A DNA stretch of 64,000 nucleotides from an uncultured Alistipes sp. (GTDB taxonomy: Bacteria; Bacteroidota; Bacteroidia; Bacteroidales; Rikenellaceae). The notes beneath the pieces were generated by a model. The model saw nothing but the letters and a program-made list of their open reading frames with translations, did no database searches and was not told the DNA's origin. This document shows positions 7,976-19,000 of this stretch, one piece after another. The first letter of the stretch is position 1, and each line of letters begins with the position of its first letter. The stretch covers positions 1 through 64,000 of the forward strand of contig CASDZK010000068.1 of NCBI GenBank assembly GCA_949286165.1, written 5' to 3'. The translations under genes were made by a program, and so were the position numbers.

Positions 7976-9349
7976 ATGAAACGTCTTTTTTGCACCGTTT
8001 GCGCCATTGTCGCCTGCGCTTCCGCCTTTTCCCAAACCGGATTGCTGTCCGCAGCAGAATTAAAATACCTGAAAGAATTGACTTCTTCGGTCATCGAAAG
8101 TTCCCGCATTTACGAAAACCAATCCGTTTCCCCCGATTTCGGACCGAACGCCACGGGCGGAACACTGATACGTCCCGGAGGCCGGGACTGCTACCCGGCC
8201 TTTTGGATCCGGGATTACGCCATGTCTCTGGCATGCGGACTTATCGGCCGCAAAGAACAACTGCACATGTTGCGCCTGACCGCATCGACGCAGTGCGACC
8301 AAGCCCGGATAACCCAAGGCGGAAGCATGATTCCCCTCGGAGCCATTGCCGACCATATCCGCATAGACGATTCGCGCCCCATCTATTTTCCCGGAACTTA
8401 CGACTACGACAAGCAAGGAGTAGAAACCTGGGGCCGGACCCCTCCTTACAGCGACCAATATTTCTTTATCGAAATGGCCTACCATTACGTGGTCCGGGCG
8501 GGTGGCTCGAAAAAAATATTGCAGGAGACAGTCAACGGCATTACGTTGCTGGAACGGTTAGACAGGGCATTCAATGTCCCGCCCGCCCGGGACGATACCC
8601 ATATCGTATATACGACAGAACATTTCCGCGGTGTTGATTTCGGATTCAGAGACGCACAAATCATTACCGGATACCTCAGTGTTCCTTCCATCTACAAGTA
8701 CAAAGCCGCCCGGGACATGGCCGAATTATACGAATTGTCGGGAAATCGGGAACGCGCTTCCGTCTATTCATCCGTGGCCGATACCCTGAAACGGCATATC
8801 CCCCGAATTTTCTGCGACTCGCGCGGAATGATACGGGCCTCCACGGAAACCGGCAGCCAAGCCGATGTATGGGCTACCGCTTTAGCCGTTTACTACGGCA
8901 TATTGGAAGGGGAGGACCGGCAAAAAGCCTGCCGAACCCTCTCGAATGCCTATCGGGACGGCACGCTGGCCTACCAAGGCAATATCCGTCATATCCTTGT
9001 TTCGGACGATTTCAATGAATCCACGGCGTGGGAACGCTCTCTTTCTCCCAAAAACACCTACCAAAACGGCGCCTATTGGGGAACGCCTACCGGCTGGGTA
9101 TGCTACGCCATCTCGCTCGCCGACCCGGAAAGCGCCCGGAAACTGGCCGCAGAATACATAGCAGACCTGAAAACGACCGATTACCGGCAAGGAGATTCCT
9201 TCGGCGGTCCTTACGAATGTTTTTCGCCGACAGGCCATTTCCAGAATCCCGTATATATGACCACCGTTACCTGTCCCCTATCCGTTTTCATACAATGTGC
9301 CGGTCCGGAATCCGGCAAACGACCGGCCGATAAAATAAAAAAACGTTAA
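7976..9349 (+). CDS. Secreted protein, six-hairpin glycosidase-like, unassigned family
   Basis: Exported protein of 457 aa. Starting at 7976 gives a clean signal peptide ([20 protein letters not shown]), and the promoter at 7876-7907 excludes the start at 7877. The mature part has features seen in (alpha/alpha)6-barrel glycosidases: [19 protein letters not shown] near 65, a [13 protein letters not shown] segment, [17 protein letters not shown] near 150, and late [16 protein letters not shown] and [11 protein letters not shown] segments. Conserved Asp, Glu, Trp and Tyr residues suggest a carbohydrate-active enzyme, but I do not recognise a named GH family and assign no substrate. It lies alone between an IS remnant and mutS, with mutS starting 31 bp downstream. 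Confidence 0.65.
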   Translation: MKRLFCTVCAIVACASAFSQTGLLSAAELKYLKELTSSVIESSRIYENQSVSPDFGPNATGGTLIRPGGRDCYPAFWIRDYAMSLACGLIGRKEQLHMLRLTASTQCDQARITQGGSMIPLGAIADHIRIDDSRPIYFPGTYDYDKQGVETWGRTPPYSDQYFFIEMAYHYVVRAGGSKKILQETVNGITLLERLDRAFNVPPARDDTHIVYTTEHFRGVDFGFRDAQIITGYLSVPSIYKYKAARDMAELYELSGNRERASVYSSVADTLKRHIPRIFCDSRGMIRASTETGSQADVWATALAVYYGILEGEDRQKACRTLSNAYRDGTLAYQGNIRHILVSDDFNESTAWERSLSPKNTYQNGAYWGTPTGWVCYAISLADPESARKLAAEYIADLKTTDYRQGDSFGGPYECFSPTGHFQNPVYMTTVTCPLSVFIQCAGPESGKRPADKIKKR

Positions 9350-9383
9350 TTTTGTATGCTCAACTAAAACTCAAATAACTTTG
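9347..9383 (+). promoter_or_regulatory. Two nested -7 elements before mutS
   Basis: TAATTTTG at 9347-9354 and TAACTTTG at 9376-9383 both match TAnnTTTG. The second has TTTG 21 bp upstream but overlaps the TTG start codon at 9381. Use of the first is compatible with that start; use of the second would need the ATG at 9417. Confidence 0.5.
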
Positions 9384-12035
9384 GCACAAGAGAACAAATA
9401 TGTGGAAACCCCTTTGATGAAACAGTATTACAACATCAAACACACTCATCCCGACGCTATTTTGCTGTTTCGCGTAGGCGATTTTTACGAAACTTTCGGA
9501 GAAGACGCCATACGTTCCAGTTCCATATTGGGAATTACGCTGACGCGCCGGGCGAACGGGTCCGCATCTTTCGTGGAACTGGCAGGTTTTCCCTATCACG
9601 CGCTGGACACTTATCTGCCCAAATTAGTGCAGGCCGGAGAAAGAGTGGCCATCTGCGAACAACTGGAGGATCCTAAAACTACGAAAAAAATCGTCAAACG
9701 GGGTGTTATCGAATTGATCACTCCGGGTGTTTCTTTCAACGACAACATCATTCCCCGCAAAGAAAACTCCTTCGTCGCCTCCGTTTACTTCGGCAAAAAA
9801 AGCATGGGCATTGCTTTTTTGGACGTTACTACCGGCGAATTTCTGACCGCCGAAGGAGACCACAACTACATGGACAAGTTGCTGACTAACCTAAAACCTA
9901 AAGAAATATTGTTCCAACGCGGTTGCAAGGACCAATTCATCAACCTGTTCGGCGACCGGTACTACCTCTATCCGTTGGAGCAATGGATTTTCTCTGAAAC
10001 CGGAGCTCGGGAAAAACTGATGAACCAGTTCGGCGTCAGCTCTCTCCGGGGCTACGGGGTGGAAAACATGTCCAATGGGTTAGTCGCGGCCGGAGCCATA
10101 TTATATTATCTGGAATTTACCGAACATCGGCAAACCAGCCACATCAATTCCATTACCCGCATAGAAGAGGACAAATACGTGTGGCTGGATCGTTATTCGC
10201 TGGCCAACCTGGAGATATTCCGGAACAATTCGGGCAATGGTTCCTGTTTCGTCGATATCATCGACAAAACCGTTACCCCCATGGGAGCCCGCCTGTTGAA
10301 ACGGTGGATTTCCCTGCCGTTAAAAGACAAAAAACAGATTGAGACGCGGCAGAAAGCAGTCGGATATTTTCTGGAAGATGCCGACTGTGCCACCGATATT
10401 TACAAATCGCTGACCCAATTGAACGATATGGAACGGCTCGTTTCCAAAATAGTTTTAGGTCGGGTCGCTCCGCGGGAAATCCTACAACTGAAACGGGCAT
10501 TGACAGCCATTCGCGATATCAAGCGATACGGGACCCAATCTCATTGCGACACGTTGAAAAAATGGGTCGAGAAACTAGACGGCTGCGAACCTATCTGCGA
10601 CCTGATCGACCGAACCATCATGGAAGAACCAGCCGCATCCGTTCAAAAAGGCAGCGTCATCAAAACCGGAATATCGGCAGAGCTGGACGAATTGCGCCGC
10701 TTGTCGATAGACAGTAAAACCTATTTAGAAAAACTTCAACAGCAGGAAAGTGAACGGACGGGCATCCCTTCTTTGAAAATTTCGTATAACAACGTATTCG
10801 GATATTACATCGAAGTAAGAAACACCCACAAAGACAAAGTGCCGGAAGAATGGGTCCGTAAACAGACGTTGGCCAATGCCGAACGGTACATCACGTCCGA
10901 ATTGAAAGAATATGAAGAAAAAATATTGGGCGCCGAAGAAAAAATACTGAACCTCGAAACCCAGATATACAATTCGCTGGTCAATGAATTGGCGTCGCAC
11001 GCCTCTGCTGTACAAACCAACGCGGCGATAGCGGCTCAGATCGACGTCATTCTCTCTTTTGCCTCGGCAGCCGATGAATACAATTATGCCTGTCCCGTCA
11101 TTTCCGAAGATATCGTTCTCGATATCAAAGGAGGCCGTCATCCGGTTATCGAAAACCTGATGCGTTCCGGAGACCGGTACATTCCCAACGATCTCTATTT
11201 AGATCATGAAAAGCAACAAATCATCATCATTACCGGTCCCAATATGTCCGGGAAATCGGCCTTGCTACGGCAAACAGCCCTGATCGTGCTCATGGCTCAA
11301 ATAGGATCCTACGTTCCGGCTTCCTCCGCCGTCATCGGTTTAGTAGATAAAATTTTCACTCGGGTCGGAGCCTCAGACAACATTTCCCAGGGAGAATCCA
11401 CATTTATGGTCGAAATGCTCGAATCCGCCAATATTCTAAACAATATTACCGACCGATCACTTGTCTTGTTGGACGAAATAGGACGGGGAACCAGCACATA
11501 CGACGGCATATCTATCGCCTGGTCCATGGTAGAATATTTGCATCAAAATCAAGCCGGCTCTCCCCGCACTCTATTCGCTACGCATTACCACGAGCTGAAC
11601 CAGCTGGCCGATCAATATCCGCGCATCAAAAATTTCAACGTACAAGTCAAAGAAATCAATAACCGGGTCATTTTCCTGCGTAAACTGGTCGCCGGTGGTA
11701 CGGAACACTCTTTCGGTATCCATGTGGCCCGCATGGCAGGTATGCCGCGCAGCGTAGTATCTCGAGCCGAGGAAATCCTACACCTGCTCGAATCACGCGC
11801 CCGAGAACGAAACCGGTCGGTTGAGCCCGGCAGCAAAGATCTCAGCACATTCAAAGAGTTCAAGGAAACAATTACAGACAAGGAACAAGGTGTTCAAATG
11901 TCTTTGTTCCAATTGGACGACCCTTTATTGTACCAGATCCGCGATCGTATCAAAAGTCTGGACATAAACATGCTTACTCCTATGGAAGCGTTGAATATAT
12001 TGAACGACATTAAAAATTTATTAGGTGTAAAATAA
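9381..12035 (+). CDS. mutS: DNA mismatch repair protein MutS
   Basis: Recognises mismatches and small loops and, with MutL, directs repair. Residues 34-37 read DFYE, containing the Phe-x-Glu mismatch wedge (Phe35, Glu37). The connector, lever and clamp regions follow, then the ATPase with Walker A GPNMSGKS (Lys625), Walker [15 protein letters not shown], and the signature loop including [13 protein letters not shown]. The C-terminal end [34 protein letters not shown] is the usual MutS tail. At 884 aa it is full length. The start is a TTG, because an upstream ATG at 9357 meets a stop and the conserved TPLMKQYY segment begins before the first internal ATG at 9417. A tRNA-Gly gene follows. Confidence 0.95.
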   Translation: MAQENKYVETPLMKQYYNIKHTHPDAILLFRVGDFYETFGEDAIRSSSILGITLTRRANGSASFVELAGFPYHALDTYLPKLVQAGERVAICEQLEDPKTTKKIVKRGVIELITPGVSFNDNIIPRKENSFVASVYFGKKSMGIAFLDVTTGEFLTAEGDHNYMDKLLTNLKPKEILFQRGCKDQFINLFGDRYYLYPLEQWIFSETGAREKLMNQFGVSSLRGYGVENMSNGLVAAGAILYYLEFTEHRQTSHINSITRIEEDKYVWLDRYSLANLEIFRNNSGNGSCFVDIIDKTVTPMGARLLKRWISLPLKDKKQIETRQKAVGYFLEDADCATDIYKSLTQLNDMERLVSKIVLGRVAPREILQLKRALTAIRDIKRYGTQSHCDTLKKWVEKLDGCEPICDLIDRTIMEEPAASVQKGSVIKTGISAELDELRRLSIDSKTYLEKLQQQESERTGIPSLKISYNNVFGYYIEVRNTHKDKVPEEWVRKQTLANAERYITSELKEYEEKILGAEEKILNLETQIYNSLVNELASHASAVQTNAAIAAQIDVILSFASAADEYNYACPVISEDIVLDIKGGRHPVIENLMRSGDRYIPNDLYLDHEKQQIIIITGPNMSGKSALLRQTALIVLMAQIGSYVPASSAVIGLVDKIFTRVGASDNISQGESTFMVEMLESANILNNITDRSLVLLDEIGRGTSTYDGISIAWSMVEYLHQNQAGSPRTLFATHYHELNQLADQYPRIKNFNVQVKEINNRVIFLRKLVAGGTEHSFGIHVARMAGMPRSVVSRAEEILHLLESRARERNRSVEPGSKDLSTFKEFKETITDKEQGVQMSLFQLDDPLLYQIRDRIKSLDINMLTPMEALNILNDIKNLLGVK

Positions 12036-12086
12036 CCAGAGCACCAAACAGTTAAGGTTGTGCAATACTTTATTATAAGAAAAAGA

Positions 12087-12118
12087 TTTGGAAAAACAAG
12101 AAACAATACCTATCTTTG
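12087..12118 (+). promoter_or_regulatory. Promoter of tRNA-Gly
   Basis: TTTG (12087-12090), 20-bp spacer, TATCTTTG (12111-12118): a perfect match, about 36 nt before the mature tRNA. Confidence 0.7.
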
Positions 12119-12153
12119 TTGCCGTAAAATAATTGTAAAGCTTTAATGGTTAT

Positions 12154-12226
12154 GCGGAAATAGCTCAGTTGGTAGAGCACAACCTTGCCAAGGTTGGGGT
12201 CGCGAGTTCGAGTCTCGTTTTCCGCT
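12154..12226 (+). tRNA. tRNA-Gly (GCC)
   Basis: A 73-nt cloverleaf: acceptor GCGGAAA with TTTCCGC, D arm GCTC/GAGC, anticodon arm CAACC-TTGCCAA-GGTTG with anticodon GCC, a 5-nt variable loop, and a T arm with TTCGAGT. Discriminator base is T and no CCA is encoded. An IS remnant begins about 6 bp after its 3' end. Confidence 0.95.
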
Positions 12227-12231
12227 CTCGA

Positions 12232-12722
12232 GAGGGTAACCCAAAAGAGATTTTTAGAGGTCGGCTTCTCTTTAGATAATGCAGAGAGATATTCGGTTGC
12301 AATTTTTTCAAGTTGCAGCCGATTTCTTTTTATTCGTCCGCAGAGTTGTTAAGGATGCCCCTCGGTCCTTATGGCCTCATATGGCTATTCAGGGCGCCTA
12401 TGCGGTTACAAAGGCATGCTTCCTGCTCCGCAGGTCTGCCAGAGAGAGCATTGCCGGGTATTTCCTGAAGTTGTGCGTGAGCGCGACGAGACCGAACTTG
12501 CCCCTCACTTTTCTGTCTGACATGAGGCGGAACCGCTTGAAGCCGTGGTTGAACTTGATGCCCCCCGAACACAGCCTCCGGCTCTATGGATCGCCGGTTT
12601 CTGTGCATCAGTCCCCCTTTCGCCGGTAAGGTGTAGTAGTCAAAACTTGTCCTGACATTTTCAATACTATCGTACAAAAAAAGTATCCGATGTCTGCTGC
12701 GAAGATACGCAACTATTCTCAC
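12232..12722 (-). pseudogene. Frameshifted C-terminal remnant of an IS1182-type transposase
   Basis: On the minus strand the frame reads HRNRRSIEPEAVFG and then, after a one-base shift near 12565, GIKFNHGFKRFRLMSDRKV, KFGLVALTHNFRKYPAML and a stop near 12399. This is the typical C-terminal end of an IS1182-family DDE transposase (the conserved R-x-x-E-P-E-x-V-F-G-x-I-K motif, then G-x-x-x-L-x-H-N-x-x-K). The catalytic N-terminal two thirds are missing. Beyond the stop, 12245-12365 repeats the solo end at 7499-7640. The element is truncated and frameshifted, hence dead. It lies directly behind tRNA-Gly. Confidence 0.75.
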
Positions 12723-12839
12723 TCATACAACCTGATGCAGCGATAACCTGTTCATCTGGTTGTATTTTTCCAATATCCTGCAATTGATACCTTCTTGCTA
12801 CATCAATGCCTAGCTATTAAAAGTATCGAAACCTTCACG

Positions 12840-13082
12840 ATAAAACAAAAGGCCGAAGCGACCAGGGTAACGCAAGAAGAACAGAAGACGGAAACGACCA
12901 AAACGGAAGAAGTGAACACGGACACCGATAAGGAAATCGATATTACCGAGAAGCCGGCGGCCGACCCGTACAGGTGCATTACATTTTTGGAATTTTGGTA
13001 CTATTGGCGGTGGCCTTTTCTTCCTTCGGAAGACGAAAGTATTTACGGCCATAGCCGCTTTCTTTCGCAAATTGTTTTAGCA
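12840..13082 (+). pseudogene. Possible broken small membrane-protein gene
   Basis: A Lys/Glu/Thr-rich stretch (QKAEATRVTQEEQKTETTKT onward) ends at EKPAADPYR. In the next reading frame the DNA continues VHYIFGILVLLAVAFSSFGRR and stops near 13045: a single transmembrane helix with a basic end. The join suggests a one-base frameshift in a small protein with a charged linker and C-terminal membrane anchor. I recognise no family. No ribosome-binding site or confident start was found. It lies between the transposase remnant and tRNA-Ser, so decay after an insertion is plausible, and a sequencing error is the alternative. Confidence 0.35.
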
Positions 13083-13090
13083 GGGGATAA

Positions 13091-13136
13091 AAGGAAAACA
13101 CCCAAAAGGACCTTAAAAATAGGTTCTTTTTGGGTG
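13091..13136 (-). terminator. Terminator downstream of tRNA-Ser
   Basis: Inverted repeat ACACCCAAAAGGACC and GGTTCTTTTTGGGTGT with a short A-rich loop, about 40 bp beyond the tRNA-Ser 3' end on the minus strand and followed there by T-rich sequence. Confidence 0.65.
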
Positions 13137-13172
13137 TCTTACTTGTAAAGCCTTAATAATTAAGGTTGTCAG

Positions 13173-13259
13173 CGGAGAGACAGGGATTCGAACCCTGGGT
13201 ACGGTTACCCGTACACCGCATTTCGAGTGCGGCCCGATCGACCACTCCGGCATCTCTCC
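13173..13259 (-). tRNA. tRNA-Ser (CGA)
   Basis: An 87-nt minus-strand cloverleaf: acceptor GGAGAGA/TCTCTCC, a long variable arm (GTACGGGTAACCGTAC), anticodon loop CTCGAAA with anticodon CGA on a CCGCA/TGCGG stem, T arm with GGTTCGAATCC, and discriminator G. The long variable arm is diagnostic for class II tRNA-Ser. No CCA is encoded. Confidence 0.95.
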
Positions 13260-13304
13260 GGGCACAAAAGTATAATTTTTTTCGGTTCCTTACAAAAAAA
13301 AACA

Positions 13305-14876
13305 TCAGAAACCGAAATCATCTACCACAACCTCTTCCTGGGTTTGTTGCACTTCCGGAGCTTTCGCCTTTTTCTGCACCTCGTTTCCCGCAATGAATAT
13401 TGCATCGGGCCTGACTGGACAAATGGATTCGCAGGCTCCGCAACCAATACATATTTCGGGCGTAATGGATGGAATGGTCAATCCATTCTTATACTCCACC
13501 ATATGTACGGCCTGAGTCGGGCAATGTTCCGCACAGGCTCCGCAATACTCTTCTTTGGAATAAACGACGCACTCCTCCTTATGAAACTGCACGACACCCA
13601 CTTGCGTCAGCTTTTTCTCCTCCAACGACATCTTCTGCAAAGCACCGTTCGGACAAATCTGCGTACATAAATTACACTCGAACTGACAAAATTCATGCAC
13701 GCTGAAATACATGTAAGGCTGCATTAATCCTGATATTCCGTTTTCAAAAAAAGCCGGTTTCAACACATGGACAGGACATTTGCTCACACATAACTGGCAA
13801 GCCGTACATTTCTGCCGAAAACGGGCCACCGAACCCGCTCCCGGAGGCAACGGGTAACGCCGCCGAGACGTAAGTCCCGCCGCTTTTGCCATCTTTCCTC
13901 CGACAGGCAACGCCGCAAGCGCCAACAGACTTCCGGAAATAAACCTCCGGCGAGATTCGTTAAATTCATTTGCCGGGACATCCTCTTTTACCTTCACTTT
14001 CGGTAATATGCCGCCCTTTTTTTCCGACATCCATCCCACAGGCAGATAACGCACTCCCCCTTCCTTACACTTATCCAAACAATTGAAACAAACTACGCAA
14101 CGGCTCGAATCGACAACGCCCCGCACATCATCGATACACATGGCTTTACAATCAGAAACGCATTTTTTGCAATGCGTGCATTTTTCCGTATCCAAACGCA
14201 CTCGGAACAAAGAATAGCGGGAAACCAGTCCCAACAACGTTCCCACCGGACACAAAGTATTACACCATATCCGTTTTTTCTGCCATACCAATACGACAAG
14301 AACGACCAACACAAGAGCTGACAATAACAACATGAACCAAGGCTGAGGCTCCACAGTTACATTGTAAAACGAATAATTGCCGGCACGGTTGGCAACAGCT
14401 GCAATAGCATTATTCAGATATAAAACGACAGGTTTAAAAAACGACACGGTTATACGACCGAAATTGGAATACGGATCCAACAATAAAAGAAGAAACGCGC
14501 TTCCTGCCACGTATGCTACGGTTACCCCCCCTAAAACGCCATATCGGAGATAATTATGAGGAGGTTCATATTTCGTTCTGAGCTTTCTCTTTTGTTTCGT
14601 ACGATTCATCCACCATCGCTTAACCCGCAATATCACGTCCTGAAAAATCCCCAAAGGACATAATATCGAACAATACAAACGTCCGAACAAAAGCGTAAAC
14701 AACAGAAGGAAAAGAACAATAACCACCGATCCTACCATCAATGCAGGAACAAACTGAACATGCAACAATCCGTGCATCTGAACCGGCAGCAATTCCGCGA
14801 AATCGAGAAAAAACAGCAATACGGCAAGCCCATACAAAACTGCTGCTGTTCTACGGATATATTTCAAACTCTTCAT
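13305..14876 (-). CDS. Membrane-bound polyferredoxin, NapH/NosR-like
   Basis: Inner-membrane iron-sulfur protein of 523 aa. The N-terminal 210 residues hold several membrane helices and the GRLYCSILCPLGIFQD motif of NapH/NosR/CcoG-type proteins, repeated in part as WCNTLCPVGTLLG. Then come ferredoxin motifs CTHCKKCVSDCKAMC and CVVCFNCLDKC, a Tat-like linker (RRRFISGSLLALAALPVGG) and further clusters CTACQLCVSKCP, CNLCTQICP, CGACAEHCP and CIGCGACESICP. This arrangement indicates electron transfer between the quinone pool or cytosol and a partner protein. The start codon directly abuts the stop of the DUF362 gene (TAGATG), so they form an operon, and DUF362 proteins are often found with ferredoxins. 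The redox partner is unknown. Confidence 0.85.
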   Translation of the reverse strand: MKSLKYIRRTAAVLYGLAVLLFFLDFAELLPVQMHGLLHVQFVPALMVGSVVIVLFLLLFTLLFGRLYCSILCPLGIFQDVILRVKRWWMNRTKQKRKLRTKYEPPHNYLRYGVLGGVTVAYVAGSAFLLLLLDPYSNFGRITVSFFKPVVLYLNNAIAAVANRAGNYSFYNVTVEPQPWFMLLLSALVLVVLVVLVWQKKRIWCNTLCPVGTLLGLVSRYSLFRVRLDTEKCTHCKKCVSDCKAMCIDDVRGVVDSSRCVVCFNCLDKCKEGGVRYLPVGWMSEKKGGILPKVKVKEDVPANEFNESRRRFISGSLLALAALPVGGKMAKAAGLTSRRRYPLPPGAGSVARFRQKCTACQLCVSKCPVHVLKPAFFENGISGLMQPYMYFSVHEFCQFECNLCTQICPNGALQKMSLEEKKLTQVGVVQFHKEECVVYSKEEYCGACAEHCPTQAVHMVEYKNGLTIPSITPEICIGCGACESICPVRPDAIFIAGNEVQKKAKAPEVQQTQEEVVVDDFGF

Positions 14877-15809
14877 CTACATTTTGATCCGTTTAATCTC
14901 GATTTTACTCAAATCGGATGTTCCCAAATTCAGTTTTTCGCCTAAAGCGATATGACTTACCGTAGCCAAATCCATCTCTTGTACCTGATTGAAAAACTTG
15001 ACCGCAGCCGTATCAACAGCAATGGGATCGGGCGAAGCAAAAAGCCCCTTCATGACCGCTACGTCCTCAATACTTTTCCCTCGCGGCCCGTTCTGTTTCA
15101 ACACCCGGTACGCATCCACAATATTCAAAGCCGGTTTTTTCTGAAACGTACAGACATCTGCGATACATTGCTGCAAATTATTATTGTGCATATATCCCCG
15201 GTCCCAAACAATGCCCATATAATTCTTCATGGAAATCGTCATTTTCGCACCGCCGTGGTTTTTCAGAATCGGGACATTGAACCATACGTCGCAATCAACC
15301 AAAGCCTTATGAATTTTGGCCTTTTTCATATTGACTGCCTGAGGCAATTCCACTTCCACATAGTACGACTCGTCGTTGGCCGGCAGCATTTTTCCTCCGG
15401 CGGCTTCTACCGCCGCTTTTATACCGCTCGTTTCATAACAACTTTTCCATTCGTCACAAGTATGGTCGAACACCTGCACTTCCTTCGCTCCGGCAGCCAA
15501 ACACTGTTTGACCAAAGCCCCGATCAATTCGGGATTAGCATTTCCCGCCAATTCCGGCGTACGCGCCCAACCGATATTCGGTTTGATGACAACGGTTTGT
15601 CCTTGCTTCACAAACCGACCTATCCCTCCGAATTCCGCAAGCATGCGCTCCAACATGGGAACCGGTTCGCCTCCCATAACGGCTACCATATTACCGTCGT
15701 TCGCAACCGCAGGAACACCGTCGGCAAACGCCTTGCGAATCATTCCCATATCGAGTACCGACGCGATACCGGCCGCAGCCATCCCTTTCAGAAAATCTTT
15801 TCTATCCAT
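14877..15809 (-). CDS. DUF362 domain protein with Tat-like leader
   Basis: Protein of 310 aa with a DUF362 domain, a family linked to iron-sulfur proteins but without a settled function. The leader MDRKDFLKGMAAAGIASVLD resembles a Tat signal with a single Arg-Lys pair. Family features include VVIKPNIGWARTPE, VFDHTCDEW, VPILKNHGGAKMTISMKNYMG and DPIAVDTAAVKFF. The ATG at 15809 has an AAGGAGAG Shine-Dalgarno-like sequence about 10 nt upstream; the longer frame opens with GTG at 15815. It is the first gene of the operon with the polyferredoxin, whose ATG directly follows its stop. Confidence 0.85.
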   Translation of the reverse strand: MDRKDFLKGMAAAGIASVLDMGMIRKAFADGVPAVANDGNMVAVMGGEPVPMLERMLAEFGGIGRFVKQGQTVVIKPNIGWARTPELAGNANPELIGALVKQCLAAGAKEVQVFDHTCDEWKSCYETSGIKAAVEAAGGKMLPANDESYYVEVELPQAVNMKKAKIHKALVDCDVWFNVPILKNHGGAKMTISMKNYMGIVWDRGYMHNNNLQQCIADVCTFQKKPALNIVDAYRVLKQNGPRGKSIEDVAVMKGLFASPDPIAVDTAAVKFFNQVQEMDLATVSHIALGEKLNLGTSDLSKIEIKRIKM

Positions 15810-15853
15810 AGTCACAACTCTCCTTGCATTGATTTCACAATATTTATTAAGAG

Positions 15854-15861
15854 CAAAAATA
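15854..15861 (-). promoter_or_regulatory. -7 element of the DUF362/polyferredoxin operon
   Basis: TATTTTTG on the minus strand is a perfect TAnnTTTG match 45 bp before the ATG. No clear -33 TTTG was seen. Confidence 0.45.
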
Positions 15862-16005
15862 ATACTTTTTACAAAAATCTACCTATACTTCTTCTTTTCA
15901 AACCTCTATTTTCTTTTAAAATGACAACCTTCATATTCTAAATAGCCTCTTCGACCAATCACAACAAAAGATAAATACTCCGGATACGATTAGTTTCAAA
16001 ATACT

Positions 16006-16013
16006 TATCTTTG
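16006..16013 (+). promoter_or_regulatory. -7 element of the HTCS gene
   Basis: TATCTTTG is a perfect TAnnTTTG match 25 bp before the ATG at 16038. It overlaps a TTG at 16011 that opens the longest frame, which excludes that TTG as the start. Confidence 0.6.
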
Positions 16014-16037
16014 TATGGCTCTAATGCTACCTCCCAA

Positions 16038-19000
16038 ATGATTGGAAACAGCAAATTTTCACTCATCTTATTACCTATCATAACCGGCATTTTCGTATCG
16101 ACCTCGTTCGCTTCGAATGCCCCGTCGCTCTTTTTTTCCCGTATTTCCACAGATGCAGGTCTGTCTCAAAGTACCGTATTCTCCATTACTCAGGACAAAC
16201 AAGGGGCCATGTGGTTCGCTACATTCGACGGAATCAATAAATACGACGGCTATTCCTTTACCGTTTACCGAAATGATCCACATTCCCTTTCCAGTATTGC
16301 CGACGACATGACCCGAGTCGTCAAAACCGACCGCCGAAACAGAATATGGATCGGAACCCGCAAAGGTTTATCCTGTTACGACAGAGGAAACGATTGCTTT
16401 AAAAATTTTGAATATTTCGTAAATCACGAAAATATACAGATAAATGCGATAGAAGAAATCGCACAAGATACCCTATTGCTCGGAACGAATCGGGGCATTA
16501 TACTTTTCGATTCCGAAAAAATGGTTTTCATCCCTCCATTCATTGCCTGTTCCCCTTGTTTTTGCATTCTCAGTACCGATAAACAGATTTACCTCGGAAC
16601 CGATGACGGTTTATTGCTGTATGATTTCGAAAGACAACAGACATTTCCTGTATTTCCTTGCTTGAACGGGATCCGGATTCAGTCGATTCTCCTGCAAACG
16701 CCCGACAAATTATGGATAGCTACTGAAGGGAAAGGTCTGTATTCAATCATCCTTAAAACGAATCGCATCAAAAACTACCGACATATTCCCAACGATCCCC
16801 ATAGTCTCGCCAACGATTGTGTTCGCACTTTAACGTTGGACGCCGAAGGCAAATTATGGATCGGAACCTTAACGGGACTGAATATTTATCAGGATTCGAC
16901 AGACGCTTTTGACAGCTATTTCCACGATCCGACAGACAACTACTCGTTGTCTCAAAATTCCATCCGGGCTTTGTTTACGGATAACCAAAACGGAATGTGG
17001 GTCGGGACGTATTTCGGAGGTCTGAACTACTATCACGAATTGAAAAACCGTTTCCGACATATTCGGCAAATTCCCCGTCAAAACTCTTTAAACGACAATG
17101 TCATCAGTTGTATAGTAGAAGACGAGAATCATAATTTATGGATAGGGACAAACGACAAAGGCATCAATTTCTATGACGCCGCTTCCCGCCGATTCCATTA
17201 TTATACCCTTCAAACGAAAAATCACTCCCCGGGACTTTCTTCCAACAACATCAAAGCAATCTATATCGACGAAGAAACCGACCGTGCCTACATCGGAACC
17301 CACGGCGGCGGACTGAACGTCGTAGACCGGAAATCCGGACAGATAACTCACTTTACCAGAGAGAACAGCTCTTTGAATGACCGAAGCATTTATGCTATTT
17401 TACCATGGGAAAACCATACGTTGTTATTAGGAGCACTAAACGGTTTGACCGTTTTCGATCCCCGTACATCCTCATTTACCCCTACCCTGACTTTACCCCC
17501 CAAAAACGGGAACAACCGAATCACGGTATTATTCAAAGACTCGTCAAAACGGCTCTGGATCGGAGGCGAGAACGGCTTGTCGGTTTACCAACCCGAAGCC
17601 TCTTCCGAAAGATTTACGCGACAAAACGTTTTCGATTCCGCCATTTTATCGGACGCGTTCATACATTGCATTATAGAACGCGCTCCCGGAGAAATATGGA
17701 TAGGTACACGGCAAGGATTATTCCTCGTAAACACAAAAAACCGCCAAACCAAACATTACACCACACAGAACGGACTTCCGAACAATGTCGTATACGGAAT
17801 TCTCACGGATTTGGAACAACGTTTGTGGCTGAGTACCAATAACGGCATCAGCCGATTTTCGCCGGACACGGAAACTTTCCGGAATTTCACGCAAACAGAC
17901 GGACTACAAAACAAACAATTCAACAATTATTCCTATTGTAAGAGGTCGAACGGAGAAATGATGTTCGGAGGCATCAACGGAATCACGGCTTTTTTCCCGG
18001 AACACTTGAACGACAACCCCTATACTCCACCCGCCGTTATCAACGAATTGAAAGTTTCCGGACAACCCGTCCGGCCGAACGATGCAACAAAAATATTGGA
18101 CAAAGCCATCGACCAGACCTCTTCCATTACGCTTCGAGCTTCGCAATCGGCTTTTTCCATCGGTTTCGTCGTCTCCAATTATCTTTCAGGGCAACACGAT
18201 ACTTTCAAATACAGATTAAAAGGATACGATAAGGAATGGCATGCTTCAAAAGAACATACGGCATCTTATGCCAATCTCCCCGCCGGCACATACACCTTTC
18301 AAGTAAAAGCGGCAAACAATAACGGTTCATGGAACCCTATCCCGACGGAATTGAAAATCCGCATTCTCCCTGTCTGGTATAAAAGCTGGTGGGCCATTAT
18401 CCTGTTTTGTATTTTCGGGATTACCCTGATTCTATTCTTTCTCAGACATATCTGGTTAAGAAAAGTCATGATGGACAAAATCAATCTGGAACGTCTGGAA
18501 AAGAGACATCAAGAAGAAATCTACCGGACAAAAATGCGTTTTTTCATTCACGTCTCCCATGAATTGCGTACCCCGCTGACCCTGATGGTCGCGCCTCTTC
18601 AGGAATTACAAGAAAAAACGACAGACCCGTGGACACAAAAACAACTGCGATACCTGAAACGCAACACCGACCGATTGCTACGCCTCGTCAATCAACTGCT
18701 GGATTTCAAACGGGCGGAATCCGGTACGCTGAAACTGCAAATTGTTCGTGAAAACATAGATCCGATCGTGCGGGAACATTTCACGAATTTCGAGCAATCG
18801 GCCCGTCAAAAAAACATCGATTATCGTTACGATTCGGAAATAGGAAAACAAGAACATCTTTTCGACCGGTATTACATCGAAACAATACTGAACAATCTGC
18901 TGTCAAACGCTTTCAAATTTACGGAAACCGGGGGAAACATAACGCTTCGGGTCGCGGATACAAACGACCAACTCGTCATCGAGATAAGCGACACGGGCAT

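Noticed and set aside
13166-13396. Short open frame across tRNA-Ser (QGFEPWVRLPVH type)
   Set aside because: This is the usual spurious frame read antisense to a tRNA-Ser.
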